Shown here: in pieces, positions 25,091 through 34,327 of the stretch | How positions within the stretch are numbered: the stretch's first letter is position 1 | How the letters are laid out: each line of letters opens with the position of its first letter | From: RPQJ01 sp052035645 | GTDB lineage: Bacteria > Pseudomonadota > Gammaproteobacteria > Steroidobacterales > Steroidobacteraceae | Reading direction: 5' to 3' | Assembly (NCBI GenBank): GCA_052035645.1 | Contig: JBPOHK010000137.1 | Coordinates: 9,333 to 73,332, forward strand | Length of the DNA: 64,000 nt | Program-made: the position numbers and the translations under genes | The notes under the pieces: model-generated | Database searches by the model: none | Told to the model about the DNA's origin: nothing | The model's input: the letters and a program-made list of their open reading frames with translations, nothing else

Positions 25091-26350
25091 TCAGCCGGCC
25101 GGGGCGGCCGCGGCAGTTGCGTCGCCTTCGAGCTTCAGCTTCCAAAGCCTCGCCACTTCAGCCATTTTGGCGTCCTTGATCGTCGCGAACGGCGCCGCGG
25201 CCTCGGCCGCCTTGCCGCTGCGGAACAGGGCGATGCCGAGCAGCATGTTGGCGTCGTCGAGGTCCGTCACGCCACCCTTCGCCAGGCCCTGCTTGAACGC
25301 CTCGGCGGCACGGGCGTATTCCCCGGCGCTGAACAGCAGCTTGCCCGTGGCGATGATCGAGTTGCCGGTCTTGGCCGCGGCGATCGCCTTCTCGGCATTG
25401 GGCACGTCCTTGGCGTCGGTCGCCGCGAGGCCCTTGGCGCGGTCGAGGTCGCCCTGCGCGCGGTTCTTGGCGTCGCCCGCGAACACGCCCATGGCCATGC
25501 CCTGCTCGAGAATCTTGCGGGCCTCGGCCGGATAGCCGCCGGTGATCAGCAGGTTGCCCATCTCCGAGTATTCCTCGCCCTTGTCCAGCGTGTTCGTGTC
25601 CGCCATCAGGCGATAGAGCTGGCGCAGGGCGCGTTCGTCGCGGGTACGGAAGAGCTGGTTGTTGACCAGGTCCTCCCAGTACTTCTGGGCCGGGTAATGG
25701 CGGACCAGCAGTTCGAGCGTGTTGATCGAGCCCGCGTCGTTCTTGAGTTCGACGTTGCTGCGCAACAGCAGCTTCAGGATGTCCTCGGACGGCTTGCCGC
25801 CAGCCGCAACCTGCTTCTCCGCGAGGGCCTTGGCGCCCGCGTAGTCCTTGTTGAAGTACATGCCCTGGGCGAGCTGCAGCGTCGCCTCGGCGTCCGCCGG
25901 GTTGGCCGCCACGTACTTGTTGCCGTATTCCACGGCCTTGGGGAAGTTCTGGCCCATCAGGTTGAGCTGCAGCAGCAGCTTGTACTTCTGGTTGAGCTGC
26001 TCCGGTGGCACGAAGCCCGAGTTCACCGCCGCCTCGAGCGCCGTCGCGGAGTCCGCCAGCTGCTTGCGCTGGTACTGCACGAACCAGAGGAATTCGTTGA
26101 TCTGGTAGTCGTCGAACGCGGTGCGCCCCTCGACCTTCAGCGCCTCCTGGATCTGGGTGTAGGCCTCTTCCCAGTTCTTCGCGTTCATGGCGTCCTGCGC
26201 GGCCTTGAGCGGCTTGAGCACCCCGGCGCTCAGCGCGGGCTTCTTGGCGGCGGCGGCCATCACGGTGGTCGGCGCGAGCGTCCCGCCCACGAATCCGACG
26301 AGACCCACCGCGGCAAGCGCGGCCGACAACACGAGGTTCGCTTTCTTCAT
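25091..26350 (-). CDS. Exported TPR-repeat protein, second paralogue
   Basis: 419 residues. Signal peptide (MKKANLVLSAALAAVGLVG, cleavage near MAAAA-KK), then TPR-like repeats (NAKNWEEAYTQIQEALKVEG, AAKTGNSIIATGKLLFSAGE, YARAAEAFKQGLAKGG), ending in an Ala-rich tail. It matches the 23794-24984 product motif for motif: KPLKAAQ, DDYQINE, GKPSEDILKLLLRSNVELK, GMAMGVFAGD. The two genes face each other across a shared terminator, an arrangement expected from an inverted duplication. Confidence 0.82.
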   Translation of the reverse strand: MKKANLVLSAALAAVGLVGFVGGTLAPTTVMAAAAKKPALSAGVLKPLKAAQDAMNAKNWEEAYTQIQEALKVEGRTAFDDYQINEFLWFVQYQRKQLADSATALEAAVNSGFVPPEQLNQKYKLLLQLNLMGQNFPKAVEYGNKYVAANPADAEATLQLAQGMYFNKDYAGAKALAEKQVAAGGKPSEDILKLLLRSNVELKNDAGSINTLELLVRHYPAQKYWEDLVNNQLFRTRDERALRQLYRLMADTNTLDKGEEYSEMGNLLITGGYPAEARKILEQGMAMGVFAGDAKNRAQGDLDRAKGLAATDAKDVPNAEKAIAAAKTGNSIIATGKLLFSAGEYARAAEAFKQGLAKGGVTDLDDANMLLGIALFRSGKAAEAAAPFATIKDAKMAEVARLWKLKLEGDATAAAAPAG

Positions 26351-26441
26351 CTGTGCCTCACGTGGCTGGAAAGGGCAGTGTCAGCCGCGCATTGTACCCG
26401 CGCCCGGCCGGCCGCGGGACCGGTGCCGGGCGGGTGCCGGA

Positions 26442-27083
26442 TCAGCGGCCGGCGACCTGCCGCAGGTACTGCCGGGCCTGGGCCAGGCCGATCACCTCGG
26501 CGTACTTGGCCTGCAGGTCGAACAGGTTGGCCTCGTGCGGGGCCGGGTGGCGGTCGCCGACCGCCTCGCGGACCACCAGCGGGATGAACCCGTGCTGGCA
26601 GGCGTCGACGGTCGAGGCGCGCACGCAGCCGCTGGTGCTCACCCCGGCGATCAGCAGGGTATCGACGCCGAGGGAGACCAGCGTGGAGGCCAGCGACGTA
26701 CCGAAGAACGCGCTGGCGTACTGCTTGGTGATCAGGGTCTCGCCCGGTCCGGGCTCGAGGCCCTCGGCGAAGGCCGCGAGGTCGGGGTGCGCGCCCGCCT
26801 CGAAGGATTTCAGGGCCGGCACCTTGCGGAAGAACACCCCGCCGTCCCGGCCACCGGCCTGGTACTGCACGTTCGTGTGCACGACCGGGATGCCGGCCTC
26901 CCGGGCGGCCAGCAGCAGTTCCCGGCAGGCGGCGTGCGCCGACTCCACCCCTGCGTACAGGGGCGAGCCGGGCACGAGGTAGGCGCGCACGAAGTCAATG
27001 ACCAGCAGCGCCGGCCGCCGGCCGGGCGGCAGGGCCAGTCCGAAGCCGCCGGCCGCATAGTTGTCCTGCAGCGAGGCCGTCAC
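26442..27083 (-). CDS. Isochorismatase-fold cysteine amidohydrolase, first copy
   Basis: 213 residues. The triad of the family is present: Asp30 (LLVIDF), Lys120 (LITKQYAS) and Cys153 (STSGCVRAST, preceded by the cis-peptide region GVSTS). Relatives include N-carbamoylsarcosine amidase, maleamate amidase and nicotinamidase; I think the carbamoylsarcosine-amidase-like group is closest. It begins 9 bp after the CoA-transferase stop on the same strand, so the two form an operon. A second enzyme of this fold is encoded at 33651-34280 after hyuB. Confidence 0.82.
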   Translation of the reverse strand: MTASLQDNYAAGGFGLALPPGRRPALLVIDFVRAYLVPGSPLYAGVESAHAACRELLLAAREAGIPVVHTNVQYQAGGRDGGVFFRKVPALKSFEAGAHPDLAAFAEGLEPGPGETLITKQYASAFFGTSLASTLVSLGVDTLLIAGVSTSGCVRASTVDACQHGFIPLVVREAVGDRHPAPHEANLFDLQAKYAEVIGLAQARQYLRQVAGR

Positions 27084-27092
27084 GGGCGCACC

Positions 27093-28304
27093 TCAGATGA
27101 CCTTCTGCGCCTTGAGGCGCTCGTACTGTTCCTGCGCGAAGCCCAGCATGCGCAGGTAGATCTCCTCGTTGTGCTGGCCGAGGTCGGGGCTCGGCGAGCG
27201 GATGCCGCCCGGGGTCTCGGACAGCTTGGGGGCCACGTTCTGCATGCGCAGCTCGCCGAAATCCGGGTGCGGCACCGTCACGATGGCCTCGCGGGCCTTG
27301 AAGTGCGGATCCGCGAGCATCTCGGGCGCGCGATAGATCTGTCCGGCCGGCACCCCGAACCTGTCCATGGCCTCGAGCACTTCGTGCGTGGTCAGGGTCC
27401 GCGTCCATTGCTCGACCATCGCGTCGAGTTCGACCTGGTTCGCGCCCCGGGCCCCGTGGGTGGCGTACTTCGGGTGCTTCGCCAGCTCCGGCTGGCCCAT
27501 GGCCTCCGCCAGGCGCGAGAACACGGTGTCCTGGTTCGCGGCGATCAGGACGAGGTTGTCCTTCGTTCGGTAGACGTTCGACGGCGCCACGTTCGGCAGG
27601 ATCGCCCCGGTGCGCTCGCGCACGTAACCGGCCTTGTCGTACTCGGTGATCAGCGATTCCATCAGGTTGAGGACCGCCTCGTAGATGGCCGAGTCCACCA
27701 CCTGGCCCTTGCCGGTGACGTCCCGGTGGTGCAGGGCGGCGAGCGCACCGACGCAGGCGAACGTGGCCGCCAGCGAATCGCCGATCGAGATGCCCATGCG
27801 CGACGGCGGCGTCGAGGGGTCGCCGACCACGTAGCGCAGCCCGCCCATGGCCTCGCCGATGGCGCCGAAGCCGGCCTGGCGCGAATACGGGCCGCTCTGC
27901 CCGAAGCCCGATACCCGGATCATGATCAGCTTCGGGTTGATGGCGGAGAGCTGCTCCCAGCCGAGGCCCCATTTCTCCATCGTGCCGGGCCGGAAGTTCT
28001 CCAGCAGGAAATCCGACTTCGCGACGAGGTCCTTGAGGATCTGCTGGCCCTCGGCCTGGCGCAGGTCGAGGGTGATGGCCTTCTTGTTGCGTGCCACCAC
28101 CGGCCACCACAGCGACTTGCCGTGCGCCTTTTCCCGGCCCCAGACCCGCATGGGATCGCCCTGGCCGGGCGGTTCTATCTTGATCACCTCGGCGCCGAAG
28201 TCCCCGAGCAACTGGCCGCAGAACGGGCCGGCGAGCAGGGTGCCGAGTTCGATCACGCGCAGGCCGGCGAGCGGGCCGGCCTTGAAGCTGCTGGGGCTGG
28301 TCAT
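27093..28304 (-). CDS. Class III (CaiB/BaiF family) CoA-transferase
   Basis: About 403 residues. Starts with the family motif LRVIELGTLLAGPFCGQLLGDFGAEVIKIEPPG, then NKKAITLDLR, ENFRPGTMEKWGLG, and the GISIGDSLAATFACVGALAAL region containing the predicted catalytic Asp. It transfers CoA between short-chain carboxylates. ATG 28304 chosen: AGG stands about 8 bases before it, while the GTG at 28313 adds only three residues. Divergent to an HMG-CoA-lyase-like gene, so succinyl-CoA:HMG or a related 3-hydroxydicarboxylate CoA transfer is a reasonable guess. Confidence 0.85.
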   Translation of the reverse strand: MTSPSSFKAGPLAGLRVIELGTLLAGPFCGQLLGDFGAEVIKIEPPGQGDPMRVWGREKAHGKSLWWPVVARNKKAITLDLRQAEGQQILKDLVAKSDFLLENFRPGTMEKWGLGWEQLSAINPKLIMIRVSGFGQSGPYSRQAGFGAIGEAMGGLRYVVGDPSTPPSRMGISIGDSLAATFACVGALAALHHRDVTGKGQVVDSAIYEAVLNLMESLITEYDKAGYVRERTGAILPNVAPSNVYRTKDNLVLIAANQDTVFSRLAEAMGQPELAKHPKYATHGARGANQVELDAMVEQWTRTLTTHEVLEAMDRFGVPAGQIYRAPEMLADPHFKAREAIVTVPHPDFGELRMQNVAPKLSETPGGIRSPSPDLGQHNEEIYLRMLGFAQEQYERLKAQKVI

Positions 28305-28474
28305 CGGTGTCACCTGGAGGGAGTGTGCGAGCGGTATTTAGCGGCTGGCGCGGCCGGTGGTCAAGGCGGCCGGCGGGCCGGGCGGCATTGTCCGGACTTT
28401 TGACATCCGATCGTGTTGAACCGGCGAACCAGCCGTTGTTATTCTCGGCTCACCGAGGCCGCTGGACCGCAGTC

Positions 28475-29389
28475 ATGACGCGCCACATCGAAATCGTCGA
28501 GGTCGGACCGCGCGACGGCTTGCAGAGCGAGCCGGGGGTCGTGCCGACCGACGTGAAGGTCGAGTTCGTGGAGCGGGCCATCGCCAACGGGCTTCGCCGC
28601 ATCGAGGTCACCAGTTTCGTCAATCCGAAGCGCGTACCCCAGATGGCCGACGCGGAGGACGTGCTGCGGGCCCTGCCGCGCCGGGACGGTGTGCACTACG
28701 TCGGCCTCGTCCTCAACCAGAAAGGCTTCGAGCGGGCCGCCGCCGCGGGCTGCACCGAAGTGGGGATGGCGGTCGTCGCCAGCAACACGTTCAACCAGCG
28801 CAACAACGGCTGCAGCAGCGAGGAGTCCGTCGCCACGTGGCTGCAGATCGCTGCTGCGGCGCAGCAGGCCGGCATCCGGGCCCAGGTGACCGTCTCGGCG
28901 GCGTTCGGCTGCCCGTTCGAGGGCGAGGTTCCCGTGGCGCGGGTCGTCGAGCTGGCGAAGCGCGTCGCCGAGGCTCGCCCGTTCGAGATCGCCCTTGCCG
29001 ACACGATCGGCGTCGGCGTGCCGGCGCAGGTCGCCGAACTGGTCTCGCGGGTCCGCGAGGCCGTGCCGGGCATCGGGCTGCGCTGCCATTTCCACAACAC
29101 GCGCAACACCGGGCTCGCCAATGCCTATGCCGCGGTGCAGGCCGGCGTCACGACGCTCGATGCCAGCCTCGGCGGCATCGGCGGCTGCCCGTTTGCCCCG
29201 GCCGCGACCGGCAACATCCCGACCGAGGACCTCGTCTACATGCTCCACCGCTCGGGCTACGCGACCGGCGTCGACCTCGACGGCGCCATCGTCACCGGCA
29301 AGTGGCTGCAGGAGCGCCTCGGCCGGGCCGTGCCCGGCATGCTGGTGAAGGCCGGCAATTTCCCCCGGCCCGCGGTCGCCGCGGCCTGA
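28475..29389 (+). CDS. Hydroxymethylglutaryl-CoA lyase-like protein
   Basis: 304-residue HMGL-like TIM barrel. Motifs: EVGPRDGLQSEPG (metal-binding Asp and catalytic Arg), EVTSFVNPKRVPQMAD, metal-binding HFHNTRNTGL, and the catalytic Cys loop LGGIGGCPFAPAATGN. It cleaves HMG-CoA to acetyl-CoA and acetoacetate, or acts on a close analogue. It is divergent from the CoA-transferase, which could activate the free acid. Start: ATG 28475; upstream in-frame starts lie in non-conserved sequence. It connects to leucine catabolism in general, but no liu genes are visible here. Confidence 0.85.
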   Translation: MTRHIEIVEVGPRDGLQSEPGVVPTDVKVEFVERAIANGLRRIEVTSFVNPKRVPQMADAEDVLRALPRRDGVHYVGLVLNQKGFERAAAAGCTEVGMAVVASNTFNQRNNGCSSEESVATWLQIAAAAQQAGIRAQVTVSAAFGCPFEGEVPVARVVELAKRVAEARPFEIALADTIGVGVPAQVAELVSRVREAVPGIGLRCHFHNTRNTGLANAYAAVQAGVTTLDASLGGIGGCPFAPAATGNIPTEDLVYMLHRSGYATGVDLDGAIVTGKWLQERLGRAVPGMLVKAGNFPRPAVAAA

Positions 29390-29553
29390 CGCTTGCCGCG
29401 CGCATCCTCCAGCGGCCACTCCTCGCGTTGCGCCCGTGCGGCGCTCGCGGAATACTGCTGCGGCCGCGGCCTGCGGTTGCCGGCAACCCGGTTTCCTCCG
29501 ACCCTTCCGACAGGTTCGCCTGTCCCCGCTGATCAACGATCACAGGTGCTTGC

Positions 29554-31706
29554 ATGACATACCGATTGGGCGTCGACGTGGGCGGTACCTTCACCGACCT
29601 GCTGCTGGTGAACGACAAGACTGGCCAGAACTGGAAGGCGAAGGTCTCTTCGACGCCGCACGACCAGTCCGAGGGCGTGCTGCGCGGCCTCGAGCGCGTG
29701 TGCGGCCTCGCCGGCATCTCGGCCGACGAAATCGACCACGTCATGCACGGCACGACCGTCGCGACCAATACCGTGCTCACCGGCACCGGCGCCAAGGTCG
29801 GACTCGTCACGACCAAGGGCTACAAGCAGGTGCTGCAGATCGCGCGCAGCTTCGTGCCCGGCGGTCTCGGCGGCTGGGTCATCTACAACAAGTCGCTGCC
29901 GATGGCGCCGCTCGCGAACACCATCGAGGCCGACGAGCGCGTCGGCACCAAGGGCGACGTCGTCACGAAGCTCGACGAGGCGAAACTGCGCAATGACCTC
30001 GCGGGCCTGTCCGGCAGGATCGAGGCGCTGACCGTCTCGCTCATCAACGCCTTCGCGAACGACAGGCACGAGCGCCGCATCAAGGAAATCGCCAACGAGG
30101 TGCTGCCGGGCATCCCGGTGTCGCTGTCGTCGGAGGTCGTGCCCGAGATGCAGGAGTACGAGCGCACCGTGACGACGGTCGCCAACTCCTACGTGCGCCC
30201 GCGCGTGCAGAAGTACGTGCACAACCTGCAGTCGAAACTGAGCGCCCGGTCGAAGGGCGTGAAGCTGCACATCCTGCGCTCGGACGGCGGGCTGGCCTCC
30301 GCCAAGTCGGCCGAGGACTTCCCGGTCAACCTGCTGATGTCCGGCCCCGCGGGCGGCGTCACGGGCGCGCTGTGGGTGGCCGTGCAGGCGGGGTTCCCGA
30401 ACCTGCTGACGGTCGACGTCGGCGGCACCTCGACCGACGTGGCGCTGATCATGAACGGCCAGCCGCGGCTGCGCCGCGAGACGACGGTCGGTGACGTCAC
30501 GGTGCGCGCCTCGTCAGTCGACATCCGCACGGTCGGCGCGGGCGGCGGCTCGATCGCCCACGTGCCCGAGCTCACCGGCGCGCTGCGCGTCGGTCCGCAG
30601 TCGGCGGGCGCGGTGCCCGGCCCGCGGCCTACGGCAAGGGCGGCACGGAGCCGACGGTGACCGACGCCAACGTCGTGCTCGGCTACCTGCCCGAGATGCA
30701 GAAGCTCGGCGGCGACATGGCGCTCGACCGCAAGCTCGCGCACACGGCCGTGGAGAAGGTCGGCAAGGCGCTCGGCAAGAACGTCAAGGACGCGGCCGAG
30801 GGCATCTACAACATCGTCAACGAGAACATGGTGGGCGCGCTGCGCCTCGTCTCGGTCGAGCAGGGCCACGACCCGCGCGACTACGCGCTGATCGCCTTTG
30901 GCGGCGCGGGCCCGCTGCACGCCAATGCGCTGTCGATCCTGCTCGGCTCCTGGCCGTCGATCATCCCGCCGGGCCCGGGCGTGCTCTGCGCGCTCGGCGA
31001 CGCCACGACGGCGGTGCGCGACGAATCCTCGCGCACGTTCATCCGCAAGTTCTCCGAGACCACCAAGGACGACATCGTCAAGCAGCTGAAGGCGCTGGCC
31101 GCGGATGCGGCCAAGGGCCTCGCGGCGGAGAAGGTGGCCGCGAAGGACATGGAGTTCGGCTACCAGGTCGACGTGCGCTACCACGGCCAGGGACTGCGCC
31201 TGACGGTGGACGTGGACGTCGACGCGCTCGCGAAGAACGGCCTCGATGCCATCCGCAAGCCGTTCGATGCCGAGCACACCCGGCTGTTCACGTTCGCGCT
31301 GCCGCTCGAGCACGAGTTCGTGGCGCTGCGCGCGGTGGTCACCGGCAAAGCCATCAACATCAAGCGGCAGGTCATCGCCAGGGGCGGCACGTCGCCGGCC
31401 AAGGCGGTGGTCGGCAGGCAGAAGTCCTACATGCACGGCAAGGACGTGACGGCGACGGTGTACGACCGCGCGAAGCTCACGGCCGGCAACCGGATCCCGG
31501 GCCCGGCGATCGTGATGGAGATGGACTCGACGTCGGTGATCCTGCCGAAGCACCACGGCAAGGTGGATGCGTACGGCAACATCCTGATCTACCCGGACAA
31601 CTACAAGGCGCCGAAGAAGGCGGGTGCGGCAAAGCCGAAGGCGGCGGTCGCGAAGGCGAAGACGGCGGCGAAGAAGGCCGCCCGCAAGCCTGCGAAAGCC
31701 AAGTAA
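29554..31706 (+). pseudogene. hyuA: Hydantoinase/oxoprolinase subunit A (HyuA), interrupted by a one-base frameshift
   Basis: Two adjacent frames together make one HyuA of about 717 residues. 29554-30660 encodes the N-terminal half (GVDVGGTFTDLLLV, HGTTVATNTVL, LTVDVGGTSTDVALI, all ASKHA-type nucleotide-binding motifs). 30657-31706 encodes the rest (IAFGGAGPLHANALS onward). The break is at about 30631: after GAVPGP the expected AAYGKGGTEPTVTDAN appears only if one G is restored in CCCGGCCCGCGGCC. Either the gene is inactive or the base call is wrong; both halves show undisturbed coding character. HyuA with HyuB performs ATP-dependent opening of cyclic amides (hydantoins, 5-oxoproline, caprolactam). 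The C-terminus is an odd Lys/Ala-rich tail. Confidence 0.85.
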
Positions 31707-31738
31707 CCGCCCGCCACACAGCATTCGGAGAGACACAC

Positions 31739-33637
31739 ATGCCCGCCAAGATCATTCAGCGCAACAACAAGAAGATGAAGAAGGTGAAGGTCGATTCCGT
31801 CACCATCGACATCATCGAGAGCGCCCTGCGCAATGCCCGCTACGAGATGGACACGGTGCTGTTCCGCACCGCCATGTCGCCGGGCATCCGCGAGCAGCAC
31901 GACGAATTCCCGATGATCGCCAACCTCGAAGGCAAGATGGTCGTCGGCCAGTTCGGCTCGTTCATCTGGGGCTTCATGCAGGGGTACGACGGCACGGTGG
32001 AGGAAGGCGACGTCTTCCTCACCAACGACCCGTACTCGGTCAACGGCGCGATCAGCCACCAGAACGACTGGTTGATGCTGATGCCCATCTACAAGGACGG
32101 CCGCGTCATCGCCTGGGCCGCCATGTTCGGCCACATGACGGACGTGGGCGGCAAGGTGCCCGGCTCGCTGCCGACCGACGCCCGCACGGTCTTCGAGGAA
32201 GGCGTGTGCGTGCCGCCGGTGAAGATCATCAAGGGCGGCAAGCTGCAGGACGACCTGCTGAAGGTCGTGCTGCACAACTGCCGCCTGCCGATGTGGAACT
32301 TCTCGGACTTCAACGCCATCGTCGCGGCGTTGCGCACCGCGGGCAACCGCTGCGTCGAGATCTCCACGCGCTTCGGGGACGACATCTTCTACTCGGCCAT
32401 GGACGAGATGCTCGAGCGCAACAAGCGCGCGATGCGCCAGCTGATCCGCCAGACGGTCCCGGAGAAGAAGCAGTACTTCGAGGACTACATCTGCGACGAC
32501 GGCATGAACATGGGGCCGTACAAGATCGCGTGCACGATGTGGCGCGAAGGGGACAAGTGCATCTTCGACTTCACGGGCACCGACCCGCAGTCGATCTCCT
32601 CGATCAACTTCCTGTTGAACGAGGAGATGTTCAAGATGTTCGCGGGCGTCTACATGATCATGGTGTTCGACCCGCAGATCCTGTTCAACGACGGCTTCTA
32701 CGACCTGATGGACGTGCGCATCCCGCCGGGGACGCTGCTGAAGCCGCTCAAGCCGGCCGCGCTGTCGTGCCGCACGCACGCGCTCGGCCGCATCTTCGAC
32801 ATCCTCGGCGGCCTGCTCGGCCAGGGCAACCCGGCCTTCATGTGCGCGGCCGGCTTCTCGGACAGCCCGCACTTCATGTACTCGGGCTACGACAAGAACG
32901 GCGACTGGTACCAGCTCTACCAGATCACGTTCGGCGGCATCCCGGGCAAGCCGTTCGGCGACGGTCCGGACGGCCATTCGCTGTGGCCGTCGTTCACCAA
33001 CGTGCCGAACGAGTTCCTGGAGAGCTACTTCCCGCTGCGCATCGACATCTACGAGACGCTGCCGGACACGGGCGGCGCCGGCAAGAACCGCGGCGGCAAC
33101 GGCCTGCGCATCGGCTATCGCTTCCTCGAGCCGGGCGAGATCTCGATCCACGACGACCGCTGGCTGACCTATCCGTGGGGTGTCAACGGCGGCCTGCCGG
33201 GCGCGCGCAGCAAGAAGACGCTCATCCGCGTCGACGGCACGGTCGAGAACATGCCGTCGAAGAAGGACCACATCAAGGTGGAGGCGGGCGACCTGCTGCT
33301 CTCCGACACCTGGGGCGGCGGCGGCTGCGGCGATCCCTACGATCGCGAGATCGAGCGCGTCGTGTTCGACGTGCAGGCCGGCCTCGTGACGCAGAAGGGT
33401 GCGCTCAACTACGGCGTGGTCATCAAGGACGACCTGACGGCGGACGTCGGGGCGACCGAGAAGCTGCGCGCCAGGCTGCGCGCCGAGCGCGGCCCGGTGA
33501 AGCTGTTCGACCGCGGCTTCGAGAGCATCGAAGAGCTGAAGGGTCGCTGCGTGGCCGAGACCGGCCACCAGCCGCCGCAGCAGCCGAAGTTCTCGGACCG
33601 CGTCATGAAGAAGTCCGGCAAGCCGAAGGCGGCTTGA
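31739..33637 (+). CDS. hyuB: Hydantoinase/oxoprolinase subunit B (HyuB)
   Basis: 632 residues. HyuB family: RTAMSPGIREQHDEFPMI, FLTNDPYSVNGAISHQNDW, the GHMTDVGGKVPGS segment, GTDPQSISSINF, and the C-terminal LLLSDTWGGGGCGDPYDRE. It is the partner of HyuA in ATP-dependent cyclic-amide hydrolysis. It begins 32 bp after the hyuA stop with a GGAGAG ribosome site. It is intact, in contrast to hyuA, and 13 bp ahead of an isochorismatase-fold gene. A lysine-rich N-terminal extension (NNKKMKKVKVD) is present. Confidence 0.9.
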   Translation: MPAKIIQRNNKKMKKVKVDSVTIDIIESALRNARYEMDTVLFRTAMSPGIREQHDEFPMIANLEGKMVVGQFGSFIWGFMQGYDGTVEEGDVFLTNDPYSVNGAISHQNDWLMLMPIYKDGRVIAWAAMFGHMTDVGGKVPGSLPTDARTVFEEGVCVPPVKIIKGGKLQDDLLKVVLHNCRLPMWNFSDFNAIVAALRTAGNRCVEISTRFGDDIFYSAMDEMLERNKRAMRQLIRQTVPEKKQYFEDYICDDGMNMGPYKIACTMWREGDKCIFDFTGTDPQSISSINFLLNEEMFKMFAGVYMIMVFDPQILFNDGFYDLMDVRIPPGTLLKPLKPAALSCRTHALGRIFDILGGLLGQGNPAFMCAAGFSDSPHFMYSGYDKNGDWYQLYQITFGGIPGKPFGDGPDGHSLWPSFTNVPNEFLESYFPLRIDIYETLPDTGGAGKNRGGNGLRIGYRFLEPGEISIHDDRWLTYPWGVNGGLPGARSKKTLIRVDGTVENMPSKKDHIKVEAGDLLLSDTWGGGGCGDPYDREIERVVFDVQAGLVTQKGALNYGVVIKDDLTADVGATEKLRARLRAERGPVKLFDRGFESIEELKGRCVAETGHQPPQQPKFSDRVMKKSGKPKAA

Positions 33638-33650
33638 GGAGGCGGGCCGC

Positions 33651-34280
33651 ATGAGCGATCGGTACACGAACGTCGGTTACGCCTCTTCGCGCATCGGCTT
33701 CGGCGACAAGCCGGCCGTGCTGGTCGTCGACTTCCAGACGGCCTTCACCGACCCGAAGTACCCGCTCGGCGGCCTGCCGATGATCCACGCCGCGCGCGAC
33801 CGCACGGCGGACGTGCTGAAGGTGGCCCGGGCACGCAACGTGCCCGTGGCCGCCTGTTACACCGCGTACGGCAGCCTGGCCGACATGCCCCTGTGGAAGG
33901 TCAAGGCCGTGCGGGACGAGTTCTTCTACGGCCACCCGTGCACGGAGATGGACCCGAAGATCCATCACGAGAAGAACTTCACCTACTGCAAGAACGCGCC
34001 GTCGATGTTCTTCCAGACGCCGCTGATCGCGTTCCTCGTGAAGCAGAACGTCGACACCGTGATCGTCACCGGCTGCACCACCAGCGGCTGCGTGCGGGCC
34101 ACGGTCGTCGATGCGTTCTCGTTCGGGTTCCGGGTCATCGTGGCCGAGGACTGCTGCGGGGATGCGGACGAAGGCCCGCACCGGGCCAACCTCACGGACG
34201 TCGGGCGTCGCTATGCCGACGTCGTGAGCATGGCCGATGTCCTGCAGTACTTCGGCGGACTCGGGACCGAAGCGGCCTGA
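33651..34280 (+). CDS. Isochorismatase-fold cysteine amidohydrolase, second copy
   Basis: 209 residues. Triad Asp27 (LVVDFQ), Lys114 (FTYCKNAPSMFF) and Cys147 (TGCTTSGCVRAT). It follows hyuB by 13 bp, so it is the third gene of the hyu unit. In N-methylhydantoin (creatinine) catabolism an ATP-dependent HyuA/HyuB-type hydrolase makes N-carbamoylsarcosine, which an enzyme of exactly this fold hydrolyses to sarcosine, ammonia and carbon dioxide. This context supports a carbamoyl-amino-acid amidohydrolase role, but the substrate is inferred. Confidence 0.83.
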   Translation: MSDRYTNVGYASSRIGFGDKPAVLVVDFQTAFTDPKYPLGGLPMIHAARDRTADVLKVARARNVPVAACYTAYGSLADMPLWKVKAVRDEFFYGHPCTEMDPKIHHEKNFTYCKNAPSMFFQTPLIAFLVKQNVDTVIVTGCTTSGCVRATVVDAFSFGFRVIVAEDCCGDADEGPHRANLTDVGRRYADVVSMADVLQYFGGLGTEAA

Positions 34281-34327
34281 TAAGGCCTCCGATCGCGAGG
34301 CGGCGCCGCCGCCGCGCGCAATCCGCT

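Noticed and set aside
29554..31706. Treating hyuA as two natural coupled genes because of the GTGA overlap
   Set aside because: The first half ends with 11 non-conserved residues, and one added base restores a continuous family sequence. A frameshift or base error is the simpler reading.
31601..33667. 688-codon minus-strand open frame opposite hyuB
   Set aside because: Shadow of hyuB; no recognisable domain and biased composition.
26442..34280. Calling the block a creatinine degradation operon outright
   Set aside because: No creatinine deaminase, creatinase or sarcosine oxidase is visible, and HyuAB-type enzymes act on many cyclic amides. Only the general logic fits.
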